Shown here piece by piece: positions 9,615 to 18,012 of a stretch of DNA of 64,000 nucleotides. The position numbers and the translations under genes are program-made. Source of the stretch: Nocardia sienata NBRC 100364 (GTDB lineage Bacteria; Actinomycetota; Actinomycetes; Mycobacteriales; Mycobacteriaceae); NCBI RefSeq assembly GCF_001613205.1, contig NZ_BDBX01000024.1, positions 1 through 64,000 of the forward strand, given 5' to 3'. How positions within the stretch are numbered: position 1 is the first letter of the stretch; every line of letters starts with the position of its first letter. The notes under the pieces were generated by a model that made no database searches, had not been told where the DNA came from, and saw nothing but the letters and a program-made list of their open reading frames with translations.

Positions 9615-9893
9615 GTTCGCCGCTCTCCGATCGGGACGCGATTCCGGGGTTCCCACACTAACAGCAGGCAGCAGCCCTCAGTTTGCTTCGCGTGCGGCAT
9701 CGGAGCCGGGCGGGCGTGCTCGGCGTCGGCCGTGCGGGGCGCGCCGGCTGTGAGCCACGTCGGAATTTCCGGCCCCGGGTTGCACGCCGTATGTGACTAC
9801 GACTACACACATGCGTGGACGTCGGCGGGTGGCCGCGGGTGCTGTTCCCCGGTCGACGCGGCGTTCGTGCGATACATCTGAGAGAGGAACCCG

Positions 9894-10229
9894 GTGCGGA
9901 AGACACTGATTACCGCGACCTTCGTCATTCTGCCGCTGTTCGCGGCGGCCTGCGGTAGCGATACCGACTCCGCGCCGGCGCTGACCGAAGCGGACCTGTC
10001 CAAATCCCTGCAGGAAAAGGGACTCCAGGACCCCGCCTTCGCGGACTGCGCCGCGAAACTGTACATCGGCGAAGGTATTTCGCAAGACGGCCTGCGGACC
10101 ATGGTCAGTGACGAATTCGATACCCGGATGGCGGATCCGGAAACCCTGGGTATGAGCCAGGAGGACGCCGACAAAGCCCGGGCGGCGACCAACAAGATCG
10201 TCACCGAATGTCTCGGTAAGTCGCAGTAG
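9894..10229 (+). CDS. small secreted lipoprotein, hypothetical
   Basis: A 111-residue protein with an N-terminal signal (MRKTLITATFVILPLF) ending at AAACGS. The Cys is the likely lipidated residue, although the lipobox has Ala where Leu is usual. The mature part is acidic and helical, with two further Cys (ADCAAKL and TECLGKSQ) that could form a disulfide. GTG 9894 follows AGAGAGGAAC. No function is recognised. It is followed by the degraded monooxygenase gene. Confidence 0.75.
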   Translation: MRKTLITATFVILPLFAAACGSDTDSAPALTEADLSKSLQEKGLQDPAFADCAAKLYIGEGISQDGLRTMVSDEFDTRMADPETLGMSQEDADKARAATNKIVTECLGKSQ

Positions 10230-10300
10230 TCCTCATGCGGAAATGATTCTCGCTGAGCGCAATACTGCTTTCGGGAATCACCTCCTAGCAGCATGCCTGC

Positions 10301-10879
10301 ATGACACCACAGAAGCCGCCCTTCGCCGCGGCCCGTACGGCCGCGGTGATAGGCGCCGACCCGGCGGGCGTCACCGCCGCGCTGGGGTTGCTCGACGCGG
10401 GGTTCGACGTCGCCCTCTACAGCGATCGTGACCAGAACGCGTTGCGCGATCGCACCCGGCCGGGTGTCCGGGCCGTCGCGGTGGCTCCGCGGCCGACGGG
10501 GCCGGCCGGGAGCGGCCGCCGCCCGGGTCGTACGCCGCGGCCGCCCGGCCGTATCGCCTTCGACGGGTATGTCGGTGTCACGGTCGACAGTTCGTTCGAG
10601 ACCTCGGGACCGATCGCCGCTTTCGTGGAGCGCGGCGGTGCCTTCCTGGTGGAATCGGTGACGCCGGAATCGCTGGGCGCGATCGCCGCGTCCACCGATC
10701 TCACCCTGGTCGCCGCCGGTCGCGGCCGCCTGGCCGGATACTTTCCGGCCGTCGCGGGCCGGCCCGTGCACCGGGGCTCGCCCCGGTCCCTGCGGGGGCT
10801 CTACGTGCTCACCCGGACCACCGGTTCCGATCGCGTCGAGCCGAACCCTCCCGCCGCGGGGCCGAGAATGGTGCACTGA
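10301..10879 (+). CDS. truncated styrene-monooxygenase-like FAD protein, probable gene remnant
   Basis: The 192-residue frame begins with VIGADPAGVTAALGLLDAGFDVALYSDR. This resembles the FAD-binding start of StyA-type flavin monooxygenases, except that the GxGxxG motif has Asp at its second Gly. A later STDLTLVAAGRGRLAGYFP segment also resembles the StyA middle. Between them lies an Arg/Pro-rich stretch (about residues 55-85), and the C-terminal half of a roughly 410-residue StyA is missing. No Shine-Dalgarno precedes the ATG. It is probably a decayed gene, but it sits directly before two flavin reductase genes of the kind that serve such oxygenases. Confidence 0.5.
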   Translation: MTPQKPPFAAARTAAVIGADPAGVTAALGLLDAGFDVALYSDRDQNALRDRTRPGVRAVAVAPRPTGPAGSGRRPGRTPRPPGRIAFDGYVGVTVDSSFETSGPIAAFVERGGAFLVESVTPESLGAIAASTDLTLVAAGRGRLAGYFPAVAGRPVHRGSPRSLRGLYVLTRTTGSDRVEPNPPAAGPRMVH

Positions 10880-10931
10880 GAAGCACAGCACCAGTCGAGT
10901 CCGGCCCGCGCCGGAGACAGGAGGCGCCGGC

Positions 10932-11441
10932 GTGTCCGTGGCAGTTGTGGTCGGCAACCCGAAACCGGCATCTCGAACTCTCTCCGCGGCCGTCGCCCTC
11001 GCCACGGCGCTGCGGCCGGATGCCGAGCCGGTGGTCATCGATCTGGTCGAATTCGGGCCTGGTCTGCTGGGCTGGGGCGACCCCGCGGTCGCCGAGGCCG
11101 CCCGCACCGTCGCGGCCGCCGAGCTGGTCGTCTTCGCCAGCCCCACGTTCAAGGCCACCTACACCGGTCTGCTGAAACTTTTCCTGGAGCAGTTCGACGG
11201 CGGTACCGGCCTGGCCGGAGTACTGGCCGTGCCCCTGATGCTGGGTGCCGGTCCCGCGCACGCGCTCGCCCCCGATCTGCTGCTCAAACCGGTCCTGGTG
11301 GAACTGGGCGCGACCACCGCCCTGCCCGGGCTGTATCTGTCCGACCGGACCTTCGCCGAGGACGGCGTACTGGACGCCTACGCGCAGCGGTGGCGTCCGG
11401 TGGCGCAGGCGCTGGCGGCCACGGCAACCCATTCGAAGTGA
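10932..11441 (+). CDS. NADPH-dependent FMN reductase (SsuE/MsuE-like)
   Basis: A 169-residue flavodoxin-fold reductase. The start AVVVGNPKPASRT is the FMN-phosphate loop, and SPTFKATYTGLLKLFLEQFD is the conserved FMN-binding and dimer block. It should reduce FMN with NAD(P)H for a partner monooxygenase. GTG 10932 is preceded by AGGAGG. The next gene begins 10 bp after its stop and encodes a different type of flavin reductase, so the two probably form an operon, perhaps left from a two-component oxygenase system. Confidence 0.86.
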   Translation: MSVAVVVGNPKPASRTLSAAVALATALRPDAEPVVIDLVEFGPGLLGWGDPAVAEAARTVAAAELVVFASPTFKATYTGLLKLFLEQFDGGTGLAGVLAVPLMLGAGPAHALAPDLLLKPVLVELGATTALPGLYLSDRTFAEDGVLDAYAQRWRPVAQALAATATHSK

Positions 11442-11451
11442 AGGGCTGATC

Positions 11452-11949
11452 ATGAACGATGTCTTCGAAACCCCCGCCGACGGAACCGGCCTGCGTCGCG
11501 CCTTCGCCAACTTCCCGAGCGGGGTCGTCGCGGTCTGCGCAGAGGTCGACGGGAAACCGGTCGGCCTGGCGGTCAGCACTTTCGTCCCGGTCTCCCTGGA
11601 TCCCCCGCTGGTGTCGTTCTGTATCCAGAACAGCTCTTCGACCTGGCCCAAGCTGGTCGACGCGGGCTATCTCGGCCTGAGTCTGCTCGGCACCGACCAG
11701 CAGGAGGCCGCACGCTCGCTCAGCTCCCGCACCGGAGACCGTTTCCGTGATCTGGAGCTGCACGAGGGCACCGGCGAAGCGGTGTTCATCCAGGGTGCCT
11801 CGGTATGGATCGAGGGGTCGCCCGAAGCGCATGTACCGGCCGGTGATCACACCGTGGTGATCCTGCGGATCAATCGGCTGGCCATCCACCCCGACCGCGA
11901 ACCCCTCGTCTTCCACGGCTCGCGGTTCCGCCTACTGCACGCCAGCTGA
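11452..11949 (+). CDS. flavin reductase family protein (StyB/HpaC-like)
   Basis: A 165-residue flavin reductase-like FMN-binding domain protein. LRRAFANFPSGVVAVCAE, GLAVSTFVPVSLDPPLVSFCI and a late GDHTVVILRI segment are the family signatures. It supplies reduced flavin to a two-component monooxygenase. ATG 11452 follows AAGGG. Its neighbours are the SsuE-like reductase 10 bp upstream and, before that, a degraded StyA-like oxygenase, so its present partner is uncertain. Confidence 0.86.
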   Translation: MNDVFETPADGTGLRRAFANFPSGVVAVCAEVDGKPVGLAVSTFVPVSLDPPLVSFCIQNSSSTWPKLVDAGYLGLSLLGTDQQEAARSLSSRTGDRFRDLELHEGTGEAVFIQGASVWIEGSPEAHVPAGDHTVVILRINRLAIHPDREPLVFHGSRFRLLHAS

Positions 11950-12171
11950 CCGGCGGGGCGGCACGGTATCGCCCCGGATGCCGCCGGCCGGGTTCGCTGG
12001 GCGAGGGGGTCGCCCACCCGCCGATGCCGTCGAGCCACGCCGGTGCGCTGCGGAGCGTCCCCGCACGGTTGTGAGCCGCCGGCCGGCCGGCATGCCGGGC
12101 ATCCAGGAGAAGTCGGCGAAACCGGCGGCAATTCGCTGGAGGAGTGCGCCCGGCTTTGCGAGAGTAGCGGC

Positions 12172-12975
12172 ATGTCACAGTTCACCAGCGAGCCGCCGGC
12201 GTCCTTCGATTCCTTCGACGGAACGCGTATCTATTACCGGCGGGTGGGGTCCGGCTCACCGGTGATCATGATCCACGGGTCCGGCGGGGGCCTGCATTCG
12301 TGGCAGCCGGTGGCCGAATACCTGGCGGACCGGTTCGAGTTGTGGCTGCCGGCCCGGCGCGGCTACGCACCGAGCGGCCCCGGCCACGCTCCCAAGCACT
12401 ACGCCGACGAAGTGAGCGATCTCGGCGTGATCATCGATATGATCGGCCGGCCCGCGCATCTGGTGGGTATGTCCTACGGCGCCACAGTCGCCCTGCACGC
12501 CGCGGCGGCCGGACTCCCGATCCGTTCGCTGGCACTGTGGGAGCCGCCGCTGTACGCGGCCGGCGCGGAACTGGCGCCGGTGCTGACCAGGTTCGAAGAA
12601 CTCATCGCCGAGGGCGAACGCGGACGGGCGGTCCGCCTGCTGGCGGAGAAGGTATCCCGTGTTCCGGCGGCGCTGCTGGAGACCGCGGAGGATATCGAAC
12701 CGGACGCGAACGAACCCGACGACTCCTACGGCTGGAGCCGTGATCTCGAGTCGATGATCGCCGATACGACCTATCTCGACCGCTGGTCGAGTGTGACCAC
12801 CCCGACGCTGCTCATGCGCGGCTCCGATACCTGGCAGCCGATACCCGAGACGGTCGAGCGGCTGGCGACCGGAATGCCGCACGCGCGGCTCGAGACGTTT
12901 CCCGGGCAGTCGCATTTCGCGCCGTCGACGAGTCCGGAAACCGTGGCGAGGACTCTCGCGGAGTTCATCTACTAG
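12172..12975 (+). CDS. alpha/beta hydrolase
   Basis: A 267-residue alpha/beta hydrolase. It shows IHGSGGGLHSW as oxyanion loop, GMSYGATVAL as nucleophile elbow, MRGSDTWQPI with the acid candidate and GQSHFAPS with the catalytic His. It resembles menaquinone-pathway-like or esterase-like single-domain hydrolases. The frame runs upstream to 12043, but the homology-like part begins at ATG 12172. There is no clear Shine-Dalgarno. The 222 bases before it hold no gene I can support. Confidence 0.82.
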   Translation: MSQFTSEPPASFDSFDGTRIYYRRVGSGSPVIMIHGSGGGLHSWQPVAEYLADRFELWLPARRGYAPSGPGHAPKHYADEVSDLGVIIDMIGRPAHLVGMSYGATVALHAAAAGLPIRSLALWEPPLYAAGAELAPVLTRFEELIAEGERGRAVRLLAEKVSRVPAALLETAEDIEPDANEPDDSYGWSRDLESMIADTTYLDRWSSVTTPTLLMRGSDTWQPIPETVERLATGMPHARLETFPGQSHFAPSTSPETVARTLAEFIY

Positions 12976-13175
12976 GCCTCGAGAACCGGCACCGGCTCCC
13001 GGCCCAGCACGTCCACGCTCGTCCCGATACCCGGCCCTCCCACATTCCGGGCGTGAAATCCACGCCGGCGGGCGGTGATCTCGCCATTCGTCCGTGGGGT
13101 CCGCGCAGTGTTCGGCGCATCCGCGTGTCGACGCTCCGGCGTGATGGGACACCGCTTCCAGAACGGGTGCGCTGT

Positions 13176-13991
13176 TCAGAACCGGAACCGCACGATGCGG
13201 GTGGACCGTTTCATGCCCGGCAGCAGATTCAAGAGGCGGAATACGCGGCGTGCGTTCGCGGGCGCCTTGGCCATCAGCAGTGGTGAGTCGTTCATCGGCG
13301 CCTCGTCGATGTACTCGAGTCGCGGGTGCCAGTCGGCCAGTGCGGCCGGATCGTCGAAGCCGCAGTGGAACCGGGTGTCGTACTTGCGCAGCGTGGGGTC
13401 CCATCGCGAGGTGCGCCACGCCCAAACCGCCACCGTGTCGATCTGGATCTGCCCGGTGGGGAATGCGTCGACAACGCTGGTCAGGAGGCGCCGGGCGTCG
13501 GTCTCGGTCAGGTAGGGCACCAGTCCCTCGGCGATCACCAGCACCGGGCGGCCGCGGGGGATGCGGTCCAGCCAGGTCGGATCGGTGACGTTGGATTCGA
13601 TCAAGGCGTAGTGATCGCGCGGCGGCAAGAACTGTCTGCGCACGTCGATCATGGCGGGGTAGTCCAGGTCGTACCAGTCGACGGTGGCGGGCGGATCGAT
13701 CCGGTAGACCCGGGCGTCGAGGCCGCAGCCCAGGTGCAGCACCACCGCGTCGGGGTGATCGGCGAGGAAACTTCGAGCCCAGTCGTCGTGGGCCTTGGCG
13801 CGCACAACGGCGACGAGGCCCAGTTGGCCGGTGCCGAATCTGCGGTCGTCGTAGCCGGGGTCGAGGCGGCGCATCACCTGCTCGGCGTACTCGTCACCGA
13901 GTATCGGGTCCGGCAGCCGGTTGTCCAGCGCTTTGGCCGCGAGGACGGGACGGGCGGTCTTCTGCACTCCAACGAGTCCGCTGTCTTCCAT
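13176..13991 (-). CDS. class I SAM methyltransferase, leucine carboxyl methyltransferase-like family
   Basis: A 271-residue protein with VLHLGCGLDARVYRID (SAM-binding motif I), DLDYPAMIDVR and LVIAEGLVPYL. These together mark the leucine carboxyl methyltransferase/TcmP-like family that is expanded in Nocardia and Mycobacterium. Its substrate is unknown. The gene is divergent from a MarR-type regulator, and a long inverted repeat lies between them, so it is the likely target of that regulator. A TAGTAT box is 8 nt before the ATG, suggesting little or no leader. Confidence 0.85.
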   Translation of the reverse strand: MEDSGLVGVQKTARPVLAAKALDNRLPDPILGDEYAEQVMRRLDPGYDDRRFGTGQLGLVAVVRAKAHDDWARSFLADHPDAVVLHLGCGLDARVYRIDPPATVDWYDLDYPAMIDVRRQFLPPRDHYALIESNVTDPTWLDRIPRGRPVLVIAEGLVPYLTETDARRLLTSVVDAFPTGQIQIDTVAVWAWRTSRWDPTLRKYDTRFHCGFDDPAALADWHPRLEYIDEAPMNDSPLLMAKAPANARRVFRLLNLLPGMKRSTRIVRFRF

Positions 13992-13999
13992 GCTCGCAT

Positions 14000-14040
14000 A
14001 TACTACTGATATTTCACGAATTTCGTGAAGTATGTGATGT
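14000..14040. promoter_or_regulatory. inverted repeat between methyltransferase and MarR genes
   Basis: The core at 14013-14029 is a perfect repeat, TTCACGA-ATT-TCGTGAA. Flanking bases extend it imperfectly to 20-base arms with about 15 matches. It covers the promoter space of both divergent genes, as expected for a MarR-type autorepressor operator. Confidence 0.7.
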
Positions 14041-14075
14041 ATAGCTGCGGAAGATACGACGAGGAGACCATTTCA

Positions 14076-14558
14076 GTGACGCGAGCGGATGAGAACGCCA
14101 TAGCCGCCTTCCAGGAGCGGTTCGCGCAAACCATGATCGAATCCGGCATGCCGCGGATGGCCTCGCGTGTGTTCGCCGCACTGCTTGTCACCGACTCCGG
14201 CAAGCTATCGGCCGCCGAACTCGCGGAGCGGTTGGGTGTCGGTGCTCCGGCCATCTCGGGGGCGGTCAAATACCTGGTGCAGGTACGGCTTGTCGAACGC
14301 GGCCGCGAACCCGGTAGCCGGCGTGACTTCTGCCGGGTCCACGAGCACACCTGGAGCCACTACATCAGCCAGTCCGACCCGGTCCTGGTCCAGGTGCAGG
14401 TCGGCGCCGCCGAGGGTGCCGCTCTGCTGGATCCCGCCTCCCCCGCCGGGCGGCGACTGGACGAGACCCGCCGGTTCTTCGAGTTCCTGCGCGCAGAGAT
14501 CGAACAGTCGATGGTCGAGTGGCGGCGGCTGCAGGCCGCCGAACGCGAGCCCGGCTGA
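14076..14558 (+). CDS. MarR/GbsR-type transcriptional regulator
   Basis: A 160-residue regulator. SAAELAERLGVGAPAISGAVKYLVQVRLVERGREPGSRRDFCRV is the winged helix-turn-helix (about residues 45-90). A C-terminal helical part (RFFEFLRAEIEQSMVEWRRLQ) should dimerise. GTG 14076 was chosen because GAGGAG lies 9 nt upstream; the frame is open from 14025. It is divergent from the methyltransferase gene across a clear inverted repeat and probably represses both. Confidence 0.85.
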   Translation: MTRADENAIAAFQERFAQTMIESGMPRMASRVFAALLVTDSGKLSAAELAERLGVGAPAISGAVKYLVQVRLVERGREPGSRRDFCRVHEHTWSHYISQSDPVLVQVQVGAAEGAALLDPASPAGRRLDETRRFFEFLRAEIEQSMVEWRRLQAAEREPG

Positions 14559-14732
14559 TGTCGGTGGCCGAGCGCCGAACTCGGAAGAAGTTGTCCAGGT
14601 ATGACTTTCGCCGGTCGGGTGGCAGTCGTCGCCGGATCCGTGCAGCCGCTGCGTTCCCTGGGCGGCACGCAACAGCTCGGGGTCGGTGGCGCAGAGAGAA
14701 GTAGGACGAACGGTATTCGACCGAAGTGAGGG

Positions 14733-14806
14733 TGGAGCCGGTGACGGGAATCGAACCCGCGCCATCTGCTTGGGAAGCAGAGATTCTGCCATTGAACTAC
14801 ACCGGC
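14733..14806 (-). tRNA. tRNA-Gly(CCC)
   Basis: Read on the minus strand, the 74-nt sequence forms a full cloverleaf. The acceptor is GCCGGTG/CACCGGC with discriminator T and encoded CCA. The anticodon stem is TCTGC/GCAGA with loop TTCCCAA, giving anticodon CCC, and the T arm contains GGTTCGATTCC. Without CCA it spans 14736-14806. Confidence 0.95.
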
Positions 14807-14899
14807 CTGCGCCCACGGGCGCGATGGGCAGCTTAGCAGAGGGCGGGCCGGAGCTCTAAATCTTTCGGTTCACGCTCCGGCCATCCGTGCCGCCTGAGG

Positions 14900-15274
14900 T
14901 CAGCGTTCGGACCAGACTCCGAGCTGGTTGCCGCTCGGGTCGGTGAAGTGGAAGCGGCGGCCGCCCGGGAAGTCGAAGGGGCCTTCGGTGACCGTGCCGC
15001 CGGCCGCTCCGACGCTGCGGAGAGTGGTGTCGAGATCATCGGAATACAGCAGGACCAGGGGGCCGCCGCCGGTCGGGACCTCGTCGGTGGGGGCCAGCCC
15101 GCCCGCTTCACCCGCGGAGCCGTCGAAGCGGCGGATACCGGCGTAGGCGGGCCCGTAGTCGTTGAACTCCCAGCCGAACGCCGAGCGATAGAAGGTTTTG
15201 GCGGCGTCGAGGTCGGTGACGGCGAGTTCGATGTAGTCGATGCCGTGATGGGTGTGGGCGCTCGTCTCGGACAC
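14900..15274 (-). CDS. VOC (glyoxalase/bleomycin resistance) family protein
   Basis: A 124-residue single vicinal-oxygen-chelate domain. [29 protein letters not shown] starts the first beta-alpha-beta-beta-beta half, and [18 protein letters not shown] ends the second. It may be a lyase, dioxygenase-like or binding protein, as the substrate cannot be read from this fold. GTG 15274 follows a strong AGGAGGT. It lies between the tRNA and the divergent dcd gene. Confidence 0.85.
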   Translation of the reverse strand: MSETSAHTHHGIDYIELAVTDLDAAKTFYRSAFGWEFNDYGPAYAGIRRFDGSAGEAGGLAPTDEVPTGGGPLVLLYSDDLDTTLRSVGAAGGTVTEGPFDFPGGRRFHFTDPSGNQLGVWSER

Positions 15275-15419
15275 GGGCTTACCTCCTGATTCGCTGCGGG
15301 CTCGCGTGGGCTGCGGATGGCTTCGCCCAACGGCAGGAGTATGCCCGGGGACTGTGACAGGAAACCGCACCGCGCGGACCGGGGGCTCCCCCCTGCGGGA
15401 CGGTCGCTACGCTCGTGGC

Positions 15420-15995
15420 GTGCTGCTTTCCGATCGTGACATCCGGGCGGAGTTCGCCGCCGGACGGCTCGGGCTCGAACCGTTCGAGGACAACCTGGTA
15501 CAGCCGTCCAGTATCGATGTGCGGCTGGACCGGATGTTCCGGGTCTTCAACAACACTCGCTACACCCATATCGACCCGGCCCAGCGCCAGGACGAGCTGA
15601 CGAGCCTGGTGGAGCCCGCCGAGGGCGAGCCGTTCGTACTGCATCCGGGTGAGTTCGTGCTCGGGTCCACCCTGGAGGTGTGCACCCTGCCCGACGACCT
15701 GGCCGGGCGGCTGGAGGGTAAGTCGAGTCTGGGGCGGTTGGGGCTGCTCACGCATTCCACCGCCGGGTTCATCGACCCCGGGTTCAGCGGGCACATCACA
15801 CTGGAACTGTCGAATGTGGCGAATCTGCCGATCACATTGTGGCCGGGTATGAAGATCGGGCAGCTGTGCCTGTTCCGGTTGACCAGTCCGGCCGAGAATC
15901 CGTACGGCAGCGCGGGTGCCGGATCGAAATACCAGGGGCAGCGCGGACCGACGCCGTCGCGGGCGTACCTGAATTTCCCGGCGCCCAGCCGGTGA
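15420..15995 (+). CDS. dcd: dCTP deaminase (probably bifunctional dCTP deaminase/dUTPase)
   Basis: A 191-residue enzyme converting dCTP to dUTP, and in mycobacterial relatives onward to dUMP. The N-terminus [58 protein letters not shown] with the catalytic Glu region, and the nucleotide-binding C-terminus [14 protein letters not shown] are all present. The length equals M. tuberculosis Dcd (Rv0321). GTG 15420 follows a TACGCT box by 6 nt, suggesting a leaderless message. TetR is convergent 27 bp downstream. Confidence 0.94.
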   Translation: MLLSDRDIRAEFAAGRLGLEPFEDNLVQPSSIDVRLDRMFRVFNNTRYTHIDPAQRQDELTSLVEPAEGEPFVLHPGEFVLGSTLEVCTLPDDLAGRLEGKSSLGRLGLLTHSTAGFIDPGFSGHITLELSNVANLPITLWPGMKIGQLCLFRLTSPAENPYGSAGAGSKYQGQRGPTPSRAYLNFPAPSR

Positions 15996-16022
15996 CCGCG
16001 TCCCGGAGCTGAGCGGACGTCG

Positions 16023-16592
16023 CTACAGGTCGTCCGTGGCACGCGGGCCGAGCACGAGGTCGTTGGCCCGGGCCAGCACCGCCGCGCGGTCGGCGCCGTC
16101 GAGCGGGTCGGCGGCCAGGAAATGCATACCGATGCGCGCGCAGAAGGCGAGCAGGCTGCGCGCCTCGACTTCCACGGGATCGTCGAAGTAGGTGCCGATC
16201 ATCTCGCGTAGCAACGCCATGCGCTGGTTGTCCACCCGGCGCAGGCGGGCCGCGACTTCATCGTCGCGGCGGGCCCAGTCGCGCACGGCGAGGTCGATGG
16301 GCAGCAGTTCGGGGGATAGGGTCAGTGCCCCGGCCCGCTGGATCTTGGTCCGGGCGTCGCCGCCTTCACGCGTGACGCTTTCCAGTACGTCGTCGATGCT
16401 GTGCCGTTCCCAGGTGTCCAGCATCGCCTCGAGCAGTGCGTTGCGGTCGGCGAAGTACCCGTAGAAACCGCCCTTGGTCACGCCGAGCGCTTTTGCGAGC
16501 GCTTCGACGCGGACGGCGTCGGGGCCGCCGCGGGCCAGGGCGCGTAGCCCTTCGTCGATCCAGCCGGCACTCGTCGTCCGTACCGCGCCCAT
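16023..16592 (-). CDS. TetR family transcriptional regulator
   Basis: A 189-residue regulator. Residues 1-50 hold the HTH (ALARGGPDAVRVEALAKALGVTKGGFYGYFADRNALLEAML), and the rest is the helical ligand/dimer domain. It is divergent from a small uncharacterised gene. Two identical-type palindromes lie between them, so it probably represses that gene and itself. The ligand is unknown. Confidence 0.9.
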   Translation of the reverse strand: MGAVRTTSAGWIDEGLRALARGGPDAVRVEALAKALGVTKGGFYGYFADRNALLEAMLDTWERHSIDDVLESVTREGGDARTKIQRAGALTLSPELLPIDLAVRDWARRDDEVAARLRRVDNQRMALLREMIGTYFDDPVEVEARSLLAFCARIGMHFLAADPLDGADRAAVLARANDLVLGPRATDDL

Positions 16593-16618
16593 GTGTCTCC
16601 CTTCACGATCTCAGGATC

Positions 16619-16667
16619 TATACGCCACCGTATATTCCCGCTAGCGTCTTATATACGGCAGCGTATA
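16619..16667. promoter_or_regulatory. twin TetR operator palindromes
   Basis: Two 16-bp palindromes of the form TATACG-N4-CGTATA lie at 16619-16634 and 16652-16667. Their centres are 33 bp apart, close to three helical turns, between the divergent TetR and hypothetical genes. Confidence 0.8.
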
Positions 16668-16687
16668 ACAGGAAGTGGGTGCCGAAG

Positions 16688-17191
16688 ATGAGCGAGAATT
16701 TCGAGCTTTCCCCGGCCGTCGGGCCGGCCGCCCGTCAACAACACGAGATCGACGAATCGATCCGGGCGCACAGCGGGATGGTGGTATACGACTACGCCGA
16801 CCAGTTCACGATCGACACGTCGCACGCAGCATCGGCGACACCGGAAGAGTGGGCGCGCACTGTCCTCGGCGAAGTGGCCGGCGCGCGGGGGCAGTTCGTC
16901 TGGCGGGTCGTGCTGGGCCTGCGGCTGCGGCGCCGATCGGCTGCCGGGCAGGTGGCCGGATGGCCGATCGTCGAACGCGGTGCCACCTGGATCACCCTGG
17001 AGGCCCGGTCATGGCTGCTCAGCGGCCGTCTGGTGGTCGAGGTAGCCGACGGCACCGCTTCGGTGGGCACTTTCATCCACTACGAGCGTCCGATGGGCGG
17101 GCGGGTCTGGGGCGCCGTATCACCTGGGCATCGACGTTTTGTGCCGGTGCTGCTGACCGAGGCGTCACGGATCCTGCCGACCCGAACGTGA
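16688..17191 (+). CDS. hypothetical protein, likely TetR-controlled
   Basis: A 167-residue soluble protein I cannot assign firmly. It has a mixed alpha/beta pattern (DYADQFTID, WARTVLGEVAGARGQFVWRVVLGLRLRRR, WLLSGRLVVEVADGTASVGTFIHYE) that could be a lipid- or ligand-binding SRPBCC/DUF2867-like fold. ATG 16688 follows AGGAAG by 12 nt; a GTG at 16679 is an alternative. It is divergent from TetR across twin palindromes and is the probable target of that repressor. Confidence 0.7.
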   Translation: MSENFELSPAVGPAARQQHEIDESIRAHSGMVVYDYADQFTIDTSHAASATPEEWARTVLGEVAGARGQFVWRVVLGLRLRRRSAAGQVAGWPIVERGATWITLEARSWLLSGRLVVEVADGTASVGTFIHYERPMGGRVWGAVSPGHRRFVPVLLTEASRILPTRT

Positions 17192-17281
17192 CCGACCCTT
17201 CGGTACATCGGTTCGGCGGCCGGACGGCCCCTGGGCCGGGGAGCCGGGGTAGGCCGGCCGGACACGCCGTAGCGGCCGGGC

Positions 17282-17319
17282 GGGCTACGTCCGGCGGGCC
17301 CGGCCGCCGGACGTAGCCC
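17282..17319. terminator. bidirectional terminator hairpin
   Basis: A perfect 16-bp inverted repeat (GGGCTACGTCCGGCGG and its complement) with a 6-nt spacer lies between the converging genes ending at 17191 and 17329. There is no T-run, which is usual in this group. Confidence 0.8.
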
Positions 17320-17328
17320 CATCCCCGG

Positions 17329-17775
17329 TCATTGCGCGGCACCACCGGCCAGCAACGCGGCGTTGATCACCGTGGACAGCGGGGGGAGCAGGCCGTCGCG
17401 TTCCGGTGGTACGACCCAGTTGCATCCCTCGCGGTTCCAGCGGCCCAGTCCGGTGGGCAGCATGACGGCGCTGCCCACCCCCGGAATGTCGATATCGATA
17501 CGCTGCAGCATTTCGACCACTTCCGGATCCGGCCGGCGATCCGGGTAGGCCAGGAAACTCCAGCGAATCTGGCGGGCGAGCATGGGCACTCGAATCTCCC
17601 GTGAATCCAGCAGGTCGCGTACGGCTTTCGCGCGCTCGGTCGGTAGGTGGACGATGCAGGCCCGGCTGGTGATCGGCAGCATGACGAAACCGCCGCGTTC
17701 GGTGACCGGTAACCCGAATTCGTGGCGATAGTAAGCGGCCCAGTCATCGACCGTTCTGAGCTTTTCCACGTTCAC
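17329..17775 (-). CDS. hypothetical protein beside XRE regulator
   Basis: A 148-residue protein of unknown function. It has alternating helices and strands: WAAYYRHEFGLPVTERGGFVMLPIT, then AKAVRDLLDSREIRVPMLARQIRWSFLAYP, and a C-terminal VMLPTGLGRWNREGCNWVVPP. It weakly recalls small bifunctional primase/polymerase-like partner proteins found next to XRE regulators in actinomycetes. GTG 17775 follows AAGGGG by about 7 nt. It is divergent from the 458-residue XRE regulator. Confidence 0.65.
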   Translation of the reverse strand: MNVEKLRTVDDWAAYYRHEFGLPVTERGGFVMLPITSRACIVHLPTERAKAVRDLLDSREIRVPMLARQIRWSFLAYPDRRPDPEVVEMLQRIDIDIPGVGSAVMLPTGLGRWNREGCNWVVPPERDGLLPPLSTVINAALLAGGAAQ

Positions 17776-18012
17776 GGTGAATCCCCTTGCCTCCTGCTGC
17801 CGAGCCTCCCTGGCGTGCCGAGTCACGGCCTGTGCCGGACTCGCCGACCTGTCCTTCCAGGATCGCGTCCGCACCGGCGCGTCGGAACCGCCTACACGCT
17901 CCCGTTCCACTGCCCTTGCACTGCCATTGCCGGTAGTGGCGGATTTCCTTGTGGTTGCAGTCACATTCGGCTCGTACCCTGGAGACGGAAATCGTTCGGA
18001 AAGGGTGACAAC

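Noticed and set aside
14733-15420. The tRNA-Gly as an integration site for an island
   Set aside because: No integrase gene and no repeat of the tRNA 3' end was noticed in the window; the neighbours are ordinary genes.
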